Source of the DNA: Ancylobacter oerskovii
GTDB lineage: Bacteria; Pseudomonadota; Alphaproteobacteria; Rhizobiales; Xanthobacteraceae
Direction of reading: 5' to 3'
NCBI RefSeq assembly: GCF_018390555.1
Contig: NZ_JAHBGB010000044.1
Span: forward strand, 461,424-525,423
DNA: 64,000 nt
Both the position numbers and the translations under genes were made by a program. The notes below the pieces were generated by a model. The model searched no databases. It was not told the DNA's origin and saw nothing but the letters and a program-made list of their open reading frames with translations. Position 1 is the stretch's first letter. Every line of letters begins with the position of its first letter. Positions 43,388-53,006 of the stretch are shown piece after piece.

Positions 43388-43855
43388 ATGACATGCCAAC
43401 CCGACGTCGATTTCCTGTCGCTGCTTCACGAGCTGGCGCATCTCATGCGCATCAAGTTCGACCAGCGGGCGCGCACCCATGACATGACGCGGGCCCAGTG
43501 GGTGATCCTGGTGAAGCTGGACCGCTCGCCGGGCCTGACCCAGAACGAACTCGCCCAGCTGATCGAGGTGGAGCCGATCACCGTCGCCCGCCTGGTCGAC
43601 CGGCTGCAGGCGCGGGGCTTCGTGGAGCGCCGGCACGACCCGCAGGACCGGCGGGTGTGGCGCCTGCACCTGCTGCCGGCGGCAGCGCCGATCCTCGAGG
43701 AGATCGCCCGCGCCCGCCGCGAGATGGTGGCGCTGGTCGTCGGGACCAATGTGCCGCCGGAAGCGCTCGCCGGCCTCGAAGCGACGCTCGGCCTGATGAA
43801 AGCGAACCTGATCGGCGACGCCCGCACGGGCTGCGCGCCGGATACCGCCGCGTGA
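43388..43855 (+). CDS. MarR family transcriptional regulator
   Basis: The 155-residue winged-helix protein has the recognition helix LTQNELAQLIEVEPITVARLVDRL and the wing DPQDRRVWRLHL. It probably represses the downstream emrAB genes and perhaps itself and the OYE gene, with release on binding a phenolic or electrophilic ligand. It ends 9 bases before emrA. Confidence 0.92.
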   Translation: MTCQPDVDFLSLLHELAHLMRIKFDQRARTHDMTRAQWVILVKLDRSPGLTQNELAQLIEVEPITVARLVDRLQARGFVERRHDPQDRRVWRLHLLPAAAPILEEIARARREMVALVVGTNVPPEALAGLEATLGLMKANLIGDARTGCAPDTAA

Positions 43856-43864
43856 GACACCTCC

Positions 43865-45028
43865 ATGCTTGACCGCACCAAGGACCCTTCCGCCCTCGAC
43901 GCCGAGGCGCCGGCCGCCGCGACGGCGTCCGCCGAGCTGGCCGCCGCGCCCGCGAGGCCGGAGGCCGCGCCCAGGGCCCGGCGCCGCGCCCGCCTGCGGA
44001 TGCCGCTGATGCTCGGCGGCATCGCCGTGGTGGCGCTCGGCGCCTTCTATGTGTGGCTGACCGGCGGACGCTACGTTTCCACCGACGATGCCTATGTCCG
44101 GGCCGGCAAGCTGATGGTCTCCACCGACGTGTCGGGGATCGTCACCGATGTCGACGTCAGGCAGGGCCAGCATGTCGCCGCCGGCGACGTGCTGTTCCGG
44201 GTCGATCCGCGGCAATACGAGATCGCGGTGCGCAACGCCCGGGCCAATCTCGACCAGACGCGGCTGACGCTGGAATCGATGAAGGTGGACTACCAGCGCA
44301 TGGCGAGTGACATCGCCGCCGCCAATGCCACGGTGCAGAACGACCAGGCGATCTTCGACCGCTACGCGGTGCTGGTGAAGGACGCCGCCGCCGTCTCCCG
44401 CGCCGCCTACGACCAGGCGCGCTTCACGCTCGACACCGACCGCGCCAAGCTCGATTCCAGCAAGCAGCAGGCGGCGGTGCTGCTCGCCAAGCTGGGCGGC
44501 AAGCCCGATTTCGACGTCGAGCAGCACCCGCTCTACCTGCAGGCCAAGGCGAGCCTCGACGAGGCGCAGCGCCAGCTCGACCATGCGGTGGTGAAGGCGC
44601 CGTTCGCCGGCATCGTGACCGAGGTCGACAACCTCCAGCCCGGCCTCTACCTCGTCGCGGCCACCGCGGCGCTCACCAACCAGGGCGCGGTCGGGCTGAT
44701 CGCCGACGACGAGATGTGGGTCGAGGCCAACATCAAGGAGACCGACCTCACCTATCTGAAGGCCGGCGACACGGTGGAGGTGGGCATCGACGCCTATCCC
44801 GGCCACAGCTGGAGCGGCGTGGTGGACAGCATCGCCCCGGCCAGCGGCGCCGAGTTCTCGGTGCTGCCGGCGCAGAACGCCAGCGGCAACTGGGTGAAGG
44901 TGGTGCAGCGCGTGCCGGTGCGGATCCTGGTCAAGCACCAGGCCGACGACCCGGTGCTGCGCGCCGGCATGAGCGCCTATGTCGAGATCGATACCGGGCA
45001 TGCGCGTCGCCTGAGCGACGTCCTTTAG
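43865..45028 (+). CDS. emrA: Membrane fusion protein, EmrA-like (HlyD family)
   Basis: The 387-residue periplasmic adaptor has one N-terminal membrane helix after a basic stretch. STDDAYVRAGKLMVSTDVSGIVTDVDVRQGQHVAAGDVLFRVD is the lipoyl half; a coiled-coil hairpin (about 110-230) and VVKAPFAGIVTEV follow. It would bridge EmrB and an outer-membrane channel, which is not encoded nearby. Confidence 0.92.
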   Translation: MLDRTKDPSALDAEAPAAATASAELAAAPARPEAAPRARRRARLRMPLMLGGIAVVALGAFYVWLTGGRYVSTDDAYVRAGKLMVSTDVSGIVTDVDVRQGQHVAAGDVLFRVDPRQYEIAVRNARANLDQTRLTLESMKVDYQRMASDIAAANATVQNDQAIFDRYAVLVKDAAAVSRAAYDQARFTLDTDRAKLDSSKQQAAVLLAKLGGKPDFDVEQHPLYLQAKASLDEAQRQLDHAVVKAPFAGIVTEVDNLQPGLYLVAATAALTNQGAVGLIADDEMWVEANIKETDLTYLKAGDTVEVGIDAYPGHSWSGVVDSIAPASGAEFSVLPAQNASGNWVKVVQRVPVRILVKHQADDPVLRAGMSAYVEIDTGHARRLSDVL

Positions 45029-45159
45029 GATTTTCCGATCGGCTGCCTCCGCCCCCCAGGGCAGCCGGTGGAGACGGGTGGGGCCCGGTCCCGCAGGTCT
45101 GTGACCCCGCCCGTCTCATCGTTTCTCCGGCCCGATGGCCGGCCACGAGGCCCGCGAAC

Positions 45160-46701
45160 ATGTCCGCCGCCGCCGCGCGCCCCGAGGGCGCCACCCGCGC
45201 CATCATCACCGTCTGCGCCATGCTGGCGACGCTGATGCAGGCACTGGATTCCACCATCGCCAACGTGGCGCTGCCCTATATGCAGGGCTCGCTCTCCGCC
45301 ACCGCCGACCAGATCACCTGGGTGCTGACCTCCTACATCGTCGCCGCCGCCATCATGACGGCGCCGGTCGGCTGGCTGTCGGCCCGCTTCGGCCGCAAGA
45401 ACGTGTTCCTGGCCAGCCTGATCGGCTTCACCGTCGCCTCCATGCTGTGCGGGGTGGCGCAGTCGCTCACCCAGATGGTGGTGTTCCGCCTGGCGCAGGG
45501 CGTGTTCGGCGCGGCGCTGGTGCCGCTGTCGCAGGCGACGATGATGGACATCTACCCGCTGCACCAGCGCGGCCAGGCGATGGCGATCTGGGGCATGGGC
45601 GTGATGCTCGGCCCCATCCTCGGGCCGACGCTCGGCGGCTGGCTGACCGACGCCTATAACTGGCGCTGGGTGTTCTATGTGAACCTGCCCTTCGGCCTGC
45701 TCGCCATCGCCGGCCTCATCGTCTTCATGAAGGACGAGGGCCGCAATGACGGGCTGCGCTTCGACTGGACCGGCTTCGGCGTGCTGGCGCTGGGGATCGG
45801 CGCGCTGCAGATGATGCTCGACCGCGGCGAGCAGCTCGACTGGTTCGGCTCGACCGAGATCGTCGCGGAGGCGGTGCTGGCGGCGCTCGGCCTGTATCTG
45901 TTCGCCGTGCACATGCTCACCCACGACAAGCCGTTCCTCAGCCCGCGCCTGTTCCGCGACCGCAACTTCGCCGCCGGCCTCGTCATCATGTTCGCCATCG
46001 GCATGGTGCTGCTCGCCACCTCGGCGCTGCTGGCGCCCTATCTGCAGCGGCTCGGCGGCTATCCCGTGCAGACCGCCGGCCTGTTGATGGCGCCGCGCGG
46101 CTTCGGCACCATGCTCGCCATGATGATCGCCGGCCGGCTGGTGTCGCGGCTGGAGCCGCGGCTCGTCATGCTGGCCGGCCTGGCGATGATCGCCTGGAGC
46201 CTGTGGGACATGACCGGCTGGACGCCGGACATCGACACCCGCTCGATGATCCTCAACAGCATCGCCCAGGGAGCGGGGCTCGGCTTCGTGTTCACCCCGC
46301 TCACCGTCGTCGCCTTCGCGACGCTGGCCCCGGAGCTGCGCACCGACGGCACGGCGCTGTTCAGCCTGGTGCGCAATGTCGGCAGCGCCATCGGCGTGTC
46401 GATCACCTCGTTCCTGCTGGCGCAGAACACCCAGATCATGCATGCGCAGATCGCCGAGCACGTCACCCCGTTCAACCCGATGGTGCAGAGCGGCGGCGCC
46501 TACCAGTTCTGGAACATCGCCAACCCGTCCTCGCTGGCGGCGATGAACGCCGAGATCACCCGCCAGGCCACCGCCATCGCCTATGTCGACGACTTCAAGC
46601 TGATGATGCTGGTGACGCTGCCGACCGCGCTGCTGCTCCTCATGATGAAGGCGCCGCCGCGCGCGCCGGCCGGCGGCGGCCATGTCGAGGTGCTGGACTG
46701 A
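45160..46701 (+). CDS. emrB: DHA2-family MFS drug exporter, EmrB-like
   Basis: The 513-residue transporter has 14 predicted helices. TLMQALDSTIANVALPYMQGSL and GWLSARFGRKNVF are the standard DHA2 N-terminal motifs, and GIMLGPILGPTLGGWL-like motif C is present. It is the exporter partner of EmrA, 131 bases upstream; the gap contains no other gene. Substrates are probably amphipathic drugs or uncouplers. Confidence 0.92.
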   Translation: MSAAAARPEGATRAIITVCAMLATLMQALDSTIANVALPYMQGSLSATADQITWVLTSYIVAAAIMTAPVGWLSARFGRKNVFLASLIGFTVASMLCGVAQSLTQMVVFRLAQGVFGAALVPLSQATMMDIYPLHQRGQAMAIWGMGVMLGPILGPTLGGWLTDAYNWRWVFYVNLPFGLLAIAGLIVFMKDEGRNDGLRFDWTGFGVLALGIGALQMMLDRGEQLDWFGSTEIVAEAVLAALGLYLFAVHMLTHDKPFLSPRLFRDRNFAAGLVIMFAIGMVLLATSALLAPYLQRLGGYPVQTAGLLMAPRGFGTMLAMMIAGRLVSRLEPRLVMLAGLAMIAWSLWDMTGWTPDIDTRSMILNSIAQGAGLGFVFTPLTVVAFATLAPELRTDGTALFSLVRNVGSAIGVSITSFLLAQNTQIMHAQIAEHVTPFNPMVQSGGAYQFWNIANPSSLAAMNAEITRQATAIAYVDDFKLMMLVTLPTALLLLMMKAPPRAPAGGGHVEVLD

Positions 46702-46838
46702 CCCGCGCGGCGGCGGTTGCCCGAAAGTGATTGGAAAGGCTCCAAGTTCAACGGCTTGAGCCGATTGCCCCCGTCCGGGTTATTTCGGTCTGCGCGCAAT
46801 CTGGTCTAGAAGAGGCGCGCCGGAGTTGGGCGGGGCTC

Positions 46839-48131
46839 ATGATCGACATCGCATCGCGCGTCTATAATCACACCTGGAAGATCGATCCGATCGTCCGTTC
46901 CGTGCTCGACACGGATTTCTACAAGCTGTTGATGGCGCAGACGATCTATCGCCGCCATTTCCAGACCCGCGTCACCTTCGGCATCATCAACCGCACCAGC
47001 CGCGTGCGCCTCGCCGACTTCATCGACGAGAGCGAATTGCGCGAGCAGCTCGACCATGTGCGCACGCTGAGCCTGACGCGCGGGGAATCGACCTGGCTGC
47101 GCGGCAACATGTTCTACGGCAAGCGCCAGATGTTCTCGCCGGACTTCATCGCCTGGCTCGAGGGCTTCCGCTTCCCGCCCTATCACCTGGAAAAGCGCGA
47201 CGGGCAGTTCGAGCTCACCTTCGAGGGGCCGTGGATCGAGACCACCATGTGGGAGATCCCGGCGCTCGCCATCGTCAACGAGCTGCGCTCGCGGGCGGTG
47301 CTGCGCGGCATGGGGCGCTTCGAGCTGCAGGTGCTCTATGCCCGCGCCATGACGCGGGTGTGGGAGAAGGTGGAGCGGCTGCGCGCGCTGGACGGGGTGA
47401 ACGTCGCCGATTTCGGCACCCGGCGCCGCCACGGCTTCCTGTGGCAGGACTGGTGCGTGCAGGCGATGATCGAGGGGCTCGGCGACAGCTTCCTCGGCAC
47501 CTCCAACTGCCTGATCGCGCTCCGGCGGGAGGTGGAGGCGACCGGCACCAACGCCCATGAGCTGCCGATGGTCTATGCCGCGCTCGCCGATACCGACGAG
47601 CAGCTCGCCGAGGCGCCCTACCGGGTGCTGCTCGACTGGCAGCAGGATTATGACGGCAATCTGCGCATTCTCCTGCCCGACACGTTCGGCACCACCGGCT
47701 TCCTCGCCCATGCCCCGGATTGGGTGGACAAGTGGACCGGCATCCGAATCGACAGCAAGGAACCGATCGCCGGCGGCGAGGAGGCCATCGCCTGGTGGCG
47801 CTCCCGCGGCCAGGACCCGAAGGAGAAGCTCGCCATCTTCTCCGACGCGCTGGACGTCGACGACATCGAGCGCATCCACCGGCATTTCCATGGCCGGATG
47901 AAGCTCGGCTTCGGCTGGGGAACGCTGCTCACCAACGATTTCCGCGGCTTCGTCGCCGATGGCGGGCTCGACCCGATCTCCATCGTCTGCAAGGTGATTT
48001 CCGCCGACGGGCGCCCCACCGTGAAGCTTTCCGACAACCCGACCAAGGCGATGGGGCCGGCCGGGGAAATCGCCCGCTACAAGCGGGTGTTCGGCGTCGC
48101 GGCGCAGGCCGAGCGCGAAATTCTGGTATGA
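46839..48131 (+). CDS. pncB: Nicotinate phosphoribosyltransferase
   Basis: PncB joins nicotinate with PRPP in NAD salvage. The 430-residue protein has [20 protein letters not shown], the autophosphorylated His H198 in [16 protein letters not shown] and [10 protein letters not shown] near the end. The ATG at 46839 was chosen; the open frame extends upstream but starts outside the conserved protein. It has its own 137-base upstream region. Confidence 0.94.
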   Translation: MIDIASRVYNHTWKIDPIVRSVLDTDFYKLLMAQTIYRRHFQTRVTFGIINRTSRVRLADFIDESELREQLDHVRTLSLTRGESTWLRGNMFYGKRQMFSPDFIAWLEGFRFPPYHLEKRDGQFELTFEGPWIETTMWEIPALAIVNELRSRAVLRGMGRFELQVLYARAMTRVWEKVERLRALDGVNVADFGTRRRHGFLWQDWCVQAMIEGLGDSFLGTSNCLIALRREVEATGTNAHELPMVYAALADTDEQLAEAPYRVLLDWQQDYDGNLRILLPDTFGTTGFLAHAPDWVDKWTGIRIDSKEPIAGGEEAIAWWRSRGQDPKEKLAIFSDALDVDDIERIHRHFHGRMKLGFGWGTLLTNDFRGFVADGGLDPISIVCKVISADGRPTVKLSDNPTKAMGPAGEIARYKRVFGVAAQAEREILV

Positions 48132-48520
48132 GGCGAAGCTGAGGATAACCGCACGGAAGCGGTATTCGAGGACCGTAAACGCGAACGCGCACAGAAAGCT
48201 TGGCCAAGAGTTGCCGCAATCGATCGGCATGGTGAAAATTCAGGCGTGTGTCTTTCTTGCATCAAGATACCTTCTGTCGGTAGTGTGCGGCGGGCTGACG
48301 AATCGATGCAGGGTGGACGAATCAGTGCGGAGCCTTGGGGGCTCCGTTGGAAAGAGTTGGGCGTAACGCATGATGAACGGGTTTGACCGCGGGTTCGGGC
48401 GGACGGGCGCAATGGCCGCAATTGGCCGTAGTGATGAAGATCTTTCCCATTCCCCTCGCCGTTGCCCGTCCCAGGCTTCCGTTCTTCTCGTCCTGCGCCG
48501 ACTGAAAGGTTGAAGTCGCC
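48132..48520. other. Intergenic region of about 390 bases
   Basis: It contains no ORF I trust. A TTGCAT/TAGTGT pair near 48260-48290 could be a promoter, and GGAGCC/GGCTCC at 48329-48345 forms a short hairpin. No tRNA or EcfG-type promoter was found. A small RNA cannot be excluded. Confidence 0.4.
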
Positions 48521-49813
48521 ATGACGACCAACCCGCAAGGACGATCCGCCTCGGAGCTTTCCGCTTCGCTCGTACGCGACTACCGCGCCATGATCAGCTC
48601 GCTGGAGGACACCAGGGGCGAGGGGCCGCAGCAGCCCGCCGCCGAGCGGGCTCCCGCTGCCGGAGCGGCGCCGGCACAAGGCCGGACGCCGGGCCAGCCA
48701 CTGATCCGCCCGCTGCGCTCGGCGGCCGCATCGCCCGCCGCTTCCGCCCCGGCGGCCGCCGCCCGTCCCGCTCCCCTGGGATTCGCCGAGCTCCGCAGCA
48801 AGCTTTCCGCCCTGAGCGATGCCCGCAACATCCTGCCGTCGCGCCGAGGGGCCGAGGATTCCGAGGCGGGTGCGGGCGCTTCCGCCGGAGCCTCCGAGAC
48901 GACGGCCGACAGCCAGGCCGCGCGCCGGCGGATGTTCGGCGCCTCCAGCCGCGCCGAGAGCGCGCCGGCGCCGCGCCGGCGCCGCGCGGCCTCCGGCGAG
49001 GCCTTCACCTGGCGGCGCCTGGGCGTGCTGGCGGTCTGCATCGCGGCGCTCGGGGGCGCGGCGATCGCGCTGCAATCCGTCGTCGGTCGCGAGGAGGCGC
49101 ATGTGGCGCCGGAAGTGATCGGCAACGCCGCCATCGCCGCGGTGGCGCCCACGGCGCCGGCACCGGCGCTCGCCACACCCGCCGCCGAGCCGGCCCGGGT
49201 CGCGGTGGTCGAGCCGGCCGCAGCGGCTGCCGCGCGCCTTGCCGCCCCGGAACCGATCTCCTCGCCGCCGCCGGTATTGCCGACCATTTCCGCCCGCACG
49301 CTGCTGGCGCCGGAGACGGCCGAGCCGGGTCCGGCCGTGCCGGGGCTGACCGCCTTCGCCGCGACGGACCCGTCCCCGCTCGCCGCCGCACCGGAAACCC
49401 ACATGCCGCGCCAGGCGCCGCTGCCGCCGCCGGCGCCGCGCTACGCCGCCGCGGCGACGCTCTCCGCCGCCCCCAGCCCCGCCGCTCCCAAGCCCGCGCC
49501 CGCCGCCAAGCCGGCCGCCGTGCAGACGGCGGCGGCGCCCGCCGCGCAGGTCGAGGCGGATGGCGAGACGGCCGACGCGACGACCGGCGCCGACCCGACC
49601 GGCGCGGCGACCATCCGCTCGCCCGTCACCATGCGCACCGGGCCGAACAAGGGCGCCGCGGCGATGCAGACGCTGAAGAGCGGCCAGCAGGTCGAACTGG
49701 TGTCGTGCAGCAGCTGGTGCGAGGTCGTCGCCGACGGCAAGCGCGGCTTCGTCTACAAGAGCTTCGTCAGCGCCGGCGCGCCCAAGGAGGCGGACGCCTC
49801 CACGACCGAATAG
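48521..49813 (+). CDS. Membrane-anchored protein with C-terminal SH3 domain
   Basis: The 430-residue protein has a disordered Ala/Pro-rich N-terminal part, one membrane helix (RLGVLAVCIAALGGAAIALQSVV, about 165-190) and a long Ala/Pro linker. The C-terminal bacterial SH3 (SH3_3) domain has SPVTMRTGPNKGAAAMQTLKSGQQVE followed by SCSSWCEVVADGKRGFVYKSFV. The orientation suggests an inner-membrane protein whose SH3 domain contacts peptidoglycan in the periplasm. No partner is evident. Confidence 0.85.
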   Translation: MTTNPQGRSASELSASLVRDYRAMISSLEDTRGEGPQQPAAERAPAAGAAPAQGRTPGQPLIRPLRSAAASPAASAPAAAARPAPLGFAELRSKLSALSDARNILPSRRGAEDSEAGAGASAGASETTADSQAARRRMFGASSRAESAPAPRRRRAASGEAFTWRRLGVLAVCIAALGGAAIALQSVVGREEAHVAPEVIGNAAIAAVAPTAPAPALATPAAEPARVAVVEPAAAAAARLAAPEPISSPPPVLPTISARTLLAPETAEPGPAVPGLTAFAATDPSPLAAAPETHMPRQAPLPPPAPRYAAAATLSAAPSPAAPKPAPAAKPAAVQTAAAPAAQVEADGETADATTGADPTGAATIRSPVTMRTGPNKGAAAMQTLKSGQQVELVSCSSWCEVVADGKRGFVYKSFVSAGAPKEADASTTE

Positions 49814-49946
49814 GCCGGCCTTCGCGGTAACAAGCTGAATCAATTAGTGAAGCGCCGTCCGGGCCTTCCGGCGGGCCGGCGCCTCGCCAGCCTGCCGCGC
49901 GCATGTTAGACGGCGCTGGTCACGCTGGCAGTCAAGGAATCGTCGC

Positions 49947-50945
49947 ATGTCGAACAGCCTGAAAGAGGCGCCTCGCCCGGTCCGCGTCGGGGTGGTGGGC
50001 GTCGGGGTCATGGGTGCGAACCATGCCCGCGTGCTGGCCGACCTGCCCGGTGCCGAACTGGTGGGCATCGCCGATCCCGATGCCGCCCAGGCCGGCAAGG
50101 TCGCCGGGCTGCTCGGCTGCGCCGCGGTCGCCGATGTCGAGGCGCTCACCGCGCTCGGCGTCGACGCGGTGGTGGTCGCCGCTCCCACGCATCTGCATCA
50201 CGACGTGGCGCTGGCCGCCATCGGCGCCGGCGCGCATGTGCTGGTGGAGAAGCCGATCGCTCCCAGCGTCGCCGAGGGCGAGGCCATCGTCGCCGCCGCC
50301 AGGGCCCGCGGCGTCGCGCTGATGGTCGGCCATGTCGAGCGCTTCAACCCGGCGGTCGAGGCGGTGAAGAAGGCCATCGACGGCGAGGAGATCCTCTCCA
50401 TCGGCATCACCCGCGTCGGGCCGTTCCCGCCGCGCATGTCGAATGTCGGCGTGGTGATCGACCTCGCCGTGCACGACATCGACCTGATCTGCCATTTCAC
50501 CGGCTCGGAGATCGCCGAAATCCAGCCGCAGGTGAAGGCGGCGGTGGCCGAGCGCGAGGACATCGCGCTCCTGCAGTTCCGCACCGCCAACGGCGTGCTG
50601 GCGCACATCAACACCAACTGGCTGACGCCGTTCAAGGCGCGCACGGTGCATGTCGCCACCCGCAAGAAATACGTCATCGGCGACCTGCTCACCCGGCAGG
50701 TGACCGAGTGCTTCGACTACAAGCCCGATGGCAGCTACTCCATGCGCCATCTGCCCGTCGCCTATGCCGAGCCCTTGCGCGTCGAGCTGTCGCGCTTCCT
50801 CGCCGCGGTGCGCGGGGAGGCGGCCCCGCCGGTGACCGGCGAGGACGGCGTCGCCAGCATCGCCACCGCCATTCGCTGCCTGGAAGGCCCCGAGGCCGCG
50901 CGCCCGGCTTCCGTTTCGACCGCGCGCGCCCGCGCCGCCGTCTAG
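49947..50945 (+). CDS. gnnA: Gfo/Idh/MocA dehydrogenase, probable UDP-GlcNAc 3-dehydrogenase
   Basis: The 332-residue NAD(P) oxidoreductase shows VGVVGVGVMGANHARVLAD, VVAAPTHLHHDVALAAI, VLVEKPIAPS and DLAVHDIDLICHF. With the DegT aminotransferase 14 bases later it matches the GnnA-GnnB pair, which oxidises and aminates UDP-GlcNAc at C3. The product allows amide-linked acyl chains in lipid A (2,3-diaminoglucose), known from Xanthobacteraceae and Bradyrhizobiaceae. The symbol rests on context. Confidence 0.75.
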   Translation: MSNSLKEAPRPVRVGVVGVGVMGANHARVLADLPGAELVGIADPDAAQAGKVAGLLGCAAVADVEALTALGVDAVVVAAPTHLHHDVALAAIGAGAHVLVEKPIAPSVAEGEAIVAAARARGVALMVGHVERFNPAVEAVKKAIDGEEILSIGITRVGPFPPRMSNVGVVIDLAVHDIDLICHFTGSEIAEIQPQVKAAVAEREDIALLQFRTANGVLAHINTNWLTPFKARTVHVATRKKYVIGDLLTRQVTECFDYKPDGSYSMRHLPVAYAEPLRVELSRFLAAVRGEAAPPVTGEDGVASIATAIRCLEGPEAARPASVSTARARAAV

Positions 50946-50959
50946 TCCGAGAGACCGAC

Positions 50960-52114
50960 ATGAACGACCATGTGAACGCCAACGCCGCGCCGCTTCCCTT
51001 CATCGACGTCGCCTCGCAGCGTGCCCGGCTCGGCACCCGCGTCGACGAGGCGGTGAAGCGCGTGCTCGACCATTGCCGCTTCGTCAACGGCCCGGAGGTC
51101 ATCGAGCTGGAGAAGCAGCTGGCGGCATTCGCCGGCGCGAAGCATGCGATCTCCTGCTCCAGCGGCACCGATGCGCTGGCGATGCTGCTGATGGCCTGGG
51201 GCGTGAAGGCCGGCGATGCGGTGTTCTGCCCGGCCTTCACCTTCTGCGCCACCGCCGAGGTGGTGCCGTGGGTGGGGGCGACGCCGGTGTTCGTCGACGT
51301 GCTGCCCGACACCTTCAACATGGACCCGGCGAGCCTCGAGGCCGCCATCGCGGTCGCCGAGCGGCAGGGGCTGAACCCCCGCGTGGTGATCCCGGTCGAC
51401 CTGTTCGGCCAGCCGGCCGACATGGACGCGATCCTCGCCATCGCCAGGGCGCATGGGCTGAAGGTGCTGTGCGACACCGCGCAGGGCTTCGGCGCCACCT
51501 GGAACGGCCAGCGCACCGGCTCCTTCGGCGATGCCTCCGCCACCAGCTTCTTCCCGGCCAAGCCGCTGGGCTGCTTCGGCGACGGCGGCGCGGTGTTCAC
51601 CGATGACGACGATCTGGTGCCGGTGCTGAAGAGCGTGCGCGAGCACGGGCAGGGCGTCGACAAATACGAGAACGTCCGCATCGGCATGACCGGCCGCCTC
51701 GACACCATCCAGGCGGCGATCCTTCTGGAAAAGCTCGCCATCTTCGAGGACGAGATCGCCGCCCGCGACCGCGCCGCCAAGCGCTACAACGAGGCGCTGG
51801 CCGATGTGTGCACCGTGCCGGTGGTCGATCCGCGCGCGACCTCGGTGTGGGCGCAGTACACGATCCGCCTGCCGCACGGGGTGCGCGACGGGCTCGCCGC
51901 GGCGCTGCAGAAGGAAGGCGTGCCGACGGCGGTGTATTACCGCATCCCGATGCACCGGCAGCCGGCCTATGCGCACTATCCCGCCGCCGGCAACGGCCTT
52001 CCGGTGAGCGAGGCGCTGGCGGGCGAGGTGATCAGCCTGCCGATCCACGCCTATCTCGACGAGGCCTCGCAGGACCGGGTGATCGCCGCCGTGCGCCGGG
52101 CGCTGGGGAAGTAG
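50960..52114 (+). CDS. gnnB: DegT/DnrJ/EryC1 aminotransferase, probable GnnB
   Basis: The 384-residue PLP enzyme has the DegT signatures FVNGPEVIELEKQLAAFAGAKHAI, SSGTDALAMLLMAWGV, AFTFCATAEVV, the PLP lysine in SFFPAKPLGCFGDGGAVFT and MTGRLDTIQAAILL. It would transfer an amino group to the 3-keto sugar nucleotide made by the preceding dehydrogenase. Other nucleotide amino-sugar pathways (WlbE-like) are possible. Confidence 0.82.
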   Translation: MNDHVNANAAPLPFIDVASQRARLGTRVDEAVKRVLDHCRFVNGPEVIELEKQLAAFAGAKHAISCSSGTDALAMLLMAWGVKAGDAVFCPAFTFCATAEVVPWVGATPVFVDVLPDTFNMDPASLEAAIAVAERQGLNPRVVIPVDLFGQPADMDAILAIARAHGLKVLCDTAQGFGATWNGQRTGSFGDASATSFFPAKPLGCFGDGGAVFTDDDDLVPVLKSVREHGQGVDKYENVRIGMTGRLDTIQAAILLEKLAIFEDEIAARDRAAKRYNEALADVCTVPVVDPRATSVWAQYTIRLPHGVRDGLAAALQKEGVPTAVYYRIPMHRQPAYAHYPAAGNGLPVSEALAGEVISLPIHAYLDEASQDRVIAAVRRALGK

Positions 52115-52154
52115 GGCGGGGCGCCGGCCTCACATCCGTTTCGGAATCGAGCGA

Positions 52155-52252
52155 CGTCATGCCCGGACCCGTTCCGGGCATCCACGTCTTGGGTAGGGCC
52201 CGGCGCACCAGGCGGGACCGCGTGGATGGCCGGGCCAAGCCCGGCCATGACG
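52155..52252. repeat. Dispersed palindromic repeat, family A
   Basis: CGTCATGCCCGG with GGGCATCCACG on the left and CGTGGATGGCCGGG with CCGGCCATGACG on the right form nested inverted arms over 98 bases. The wording CGTCATGCCCGG...CATCCACG is common in Rhizobiales intergenic spaces and is probably a RIME-like non-autonomous element. Confidence 0.75.
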
Positions 52253-52379
52253 GCTTGCCCATGGACGGGCTGCGCGGGTTTCAGGCTTCGTTCCCTGCCG
52301 GGAGCGATTGTTCGCACAACCGAGTCGTCAATCCTCGCACGTTTTCGTACGATGGTCCGGTTCTGGAAGGAGCCGCTCC

Positions 52380-52973
52380 ATGGCACCACCCGGGCTGAAG
52401 CGCATGACGCCCGAAGAGTTCTTCCGCTGGCCCGGCGAGGAGGGCGTCCGCTATGAACTGGTGGACGGTTTTCCGCTCAAGGCGATGACCGGGGCGAGCC
52501 AGCGTCACGATACGATCACGCTGAATATTCTGGCGACGCTGCGTCGCAAGTTGCGTGGCTCCCCCTGCCACGCGCATACCGCCGATATCGCGGTGGCCAC
52601 CATGTCGGGCAATATTCGGCGCCCTGACGCGCAGGTCGATTGCGGTACGCGCGCCGATACCGCCTTCGAAGCCACCGCTCCCCGCCTCGTCGTCGAAGTG
52701 CTGTCGCCCTCCACGCGCCAGACCGACCTCGTGCGCAAGCTGGAGGAGTACAAGGCGCTGCCGTCGCTCGCCTATATCCTGCTGGTCGAGCCGGATTTGC
52801 CGCGCGCCCTGCTTTGGTGGCGCGCGGCGGGCAGCTCCTGGGAGCTCGCGCAGTTCGACGGCCTCGACGGGGCGATCGACCTTTCCGCCATCGGCACCGA
52901 ACTCACCATGGCCGAGCTCTACGAGGACGTCGCCTTTCCCGACCCGCTGGCGGGGGAGGGCGGGCTCCGTTAG
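52380..52973 (+). CDS. Uma2 family (DUF820) restriction-endonuclease-like protein
   Basis: The 197-residue protein shows the Uma2 pattern: MTPEEFFRWPGEEGVRYELVDG, RRPDAQVDCG, LVVEVLSPSTRQTDLVRKLEEYKALPSLAYILLV. The PD-(D/E)XK-type residues are D in RPDAQVD and the E-x-K in VVEVLSPSTR... with K in RKLEEY. Cellular role is unknown; the family is expanded in cyanobacteria. It follows the repeat element and precedes murJ by 33 bases, so it may have been inserted there. Confidence 0.85.
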   Translation: MAPPGLKRMTPEEFFRWPGEEGVRYELVDGFPLKAMTGASQRHDTITLNILATLRRKLRGSPCHAHTADIAVATMSGNIRRPDAQVDCGTRADTAFEATAPRLVVEVLSPSTRQTDLVRKLEEYKALPSLAYILLVEPDLPRALLWWRAAGSSWELAQFDGLDGAIDLSAIGTELTMAELYEDVAFPDPLAGEGGLR

Positions 52974-53006
52974 GGTCCGCGCGACCTCACCGCAGCCGGG
53001 CCTTCC

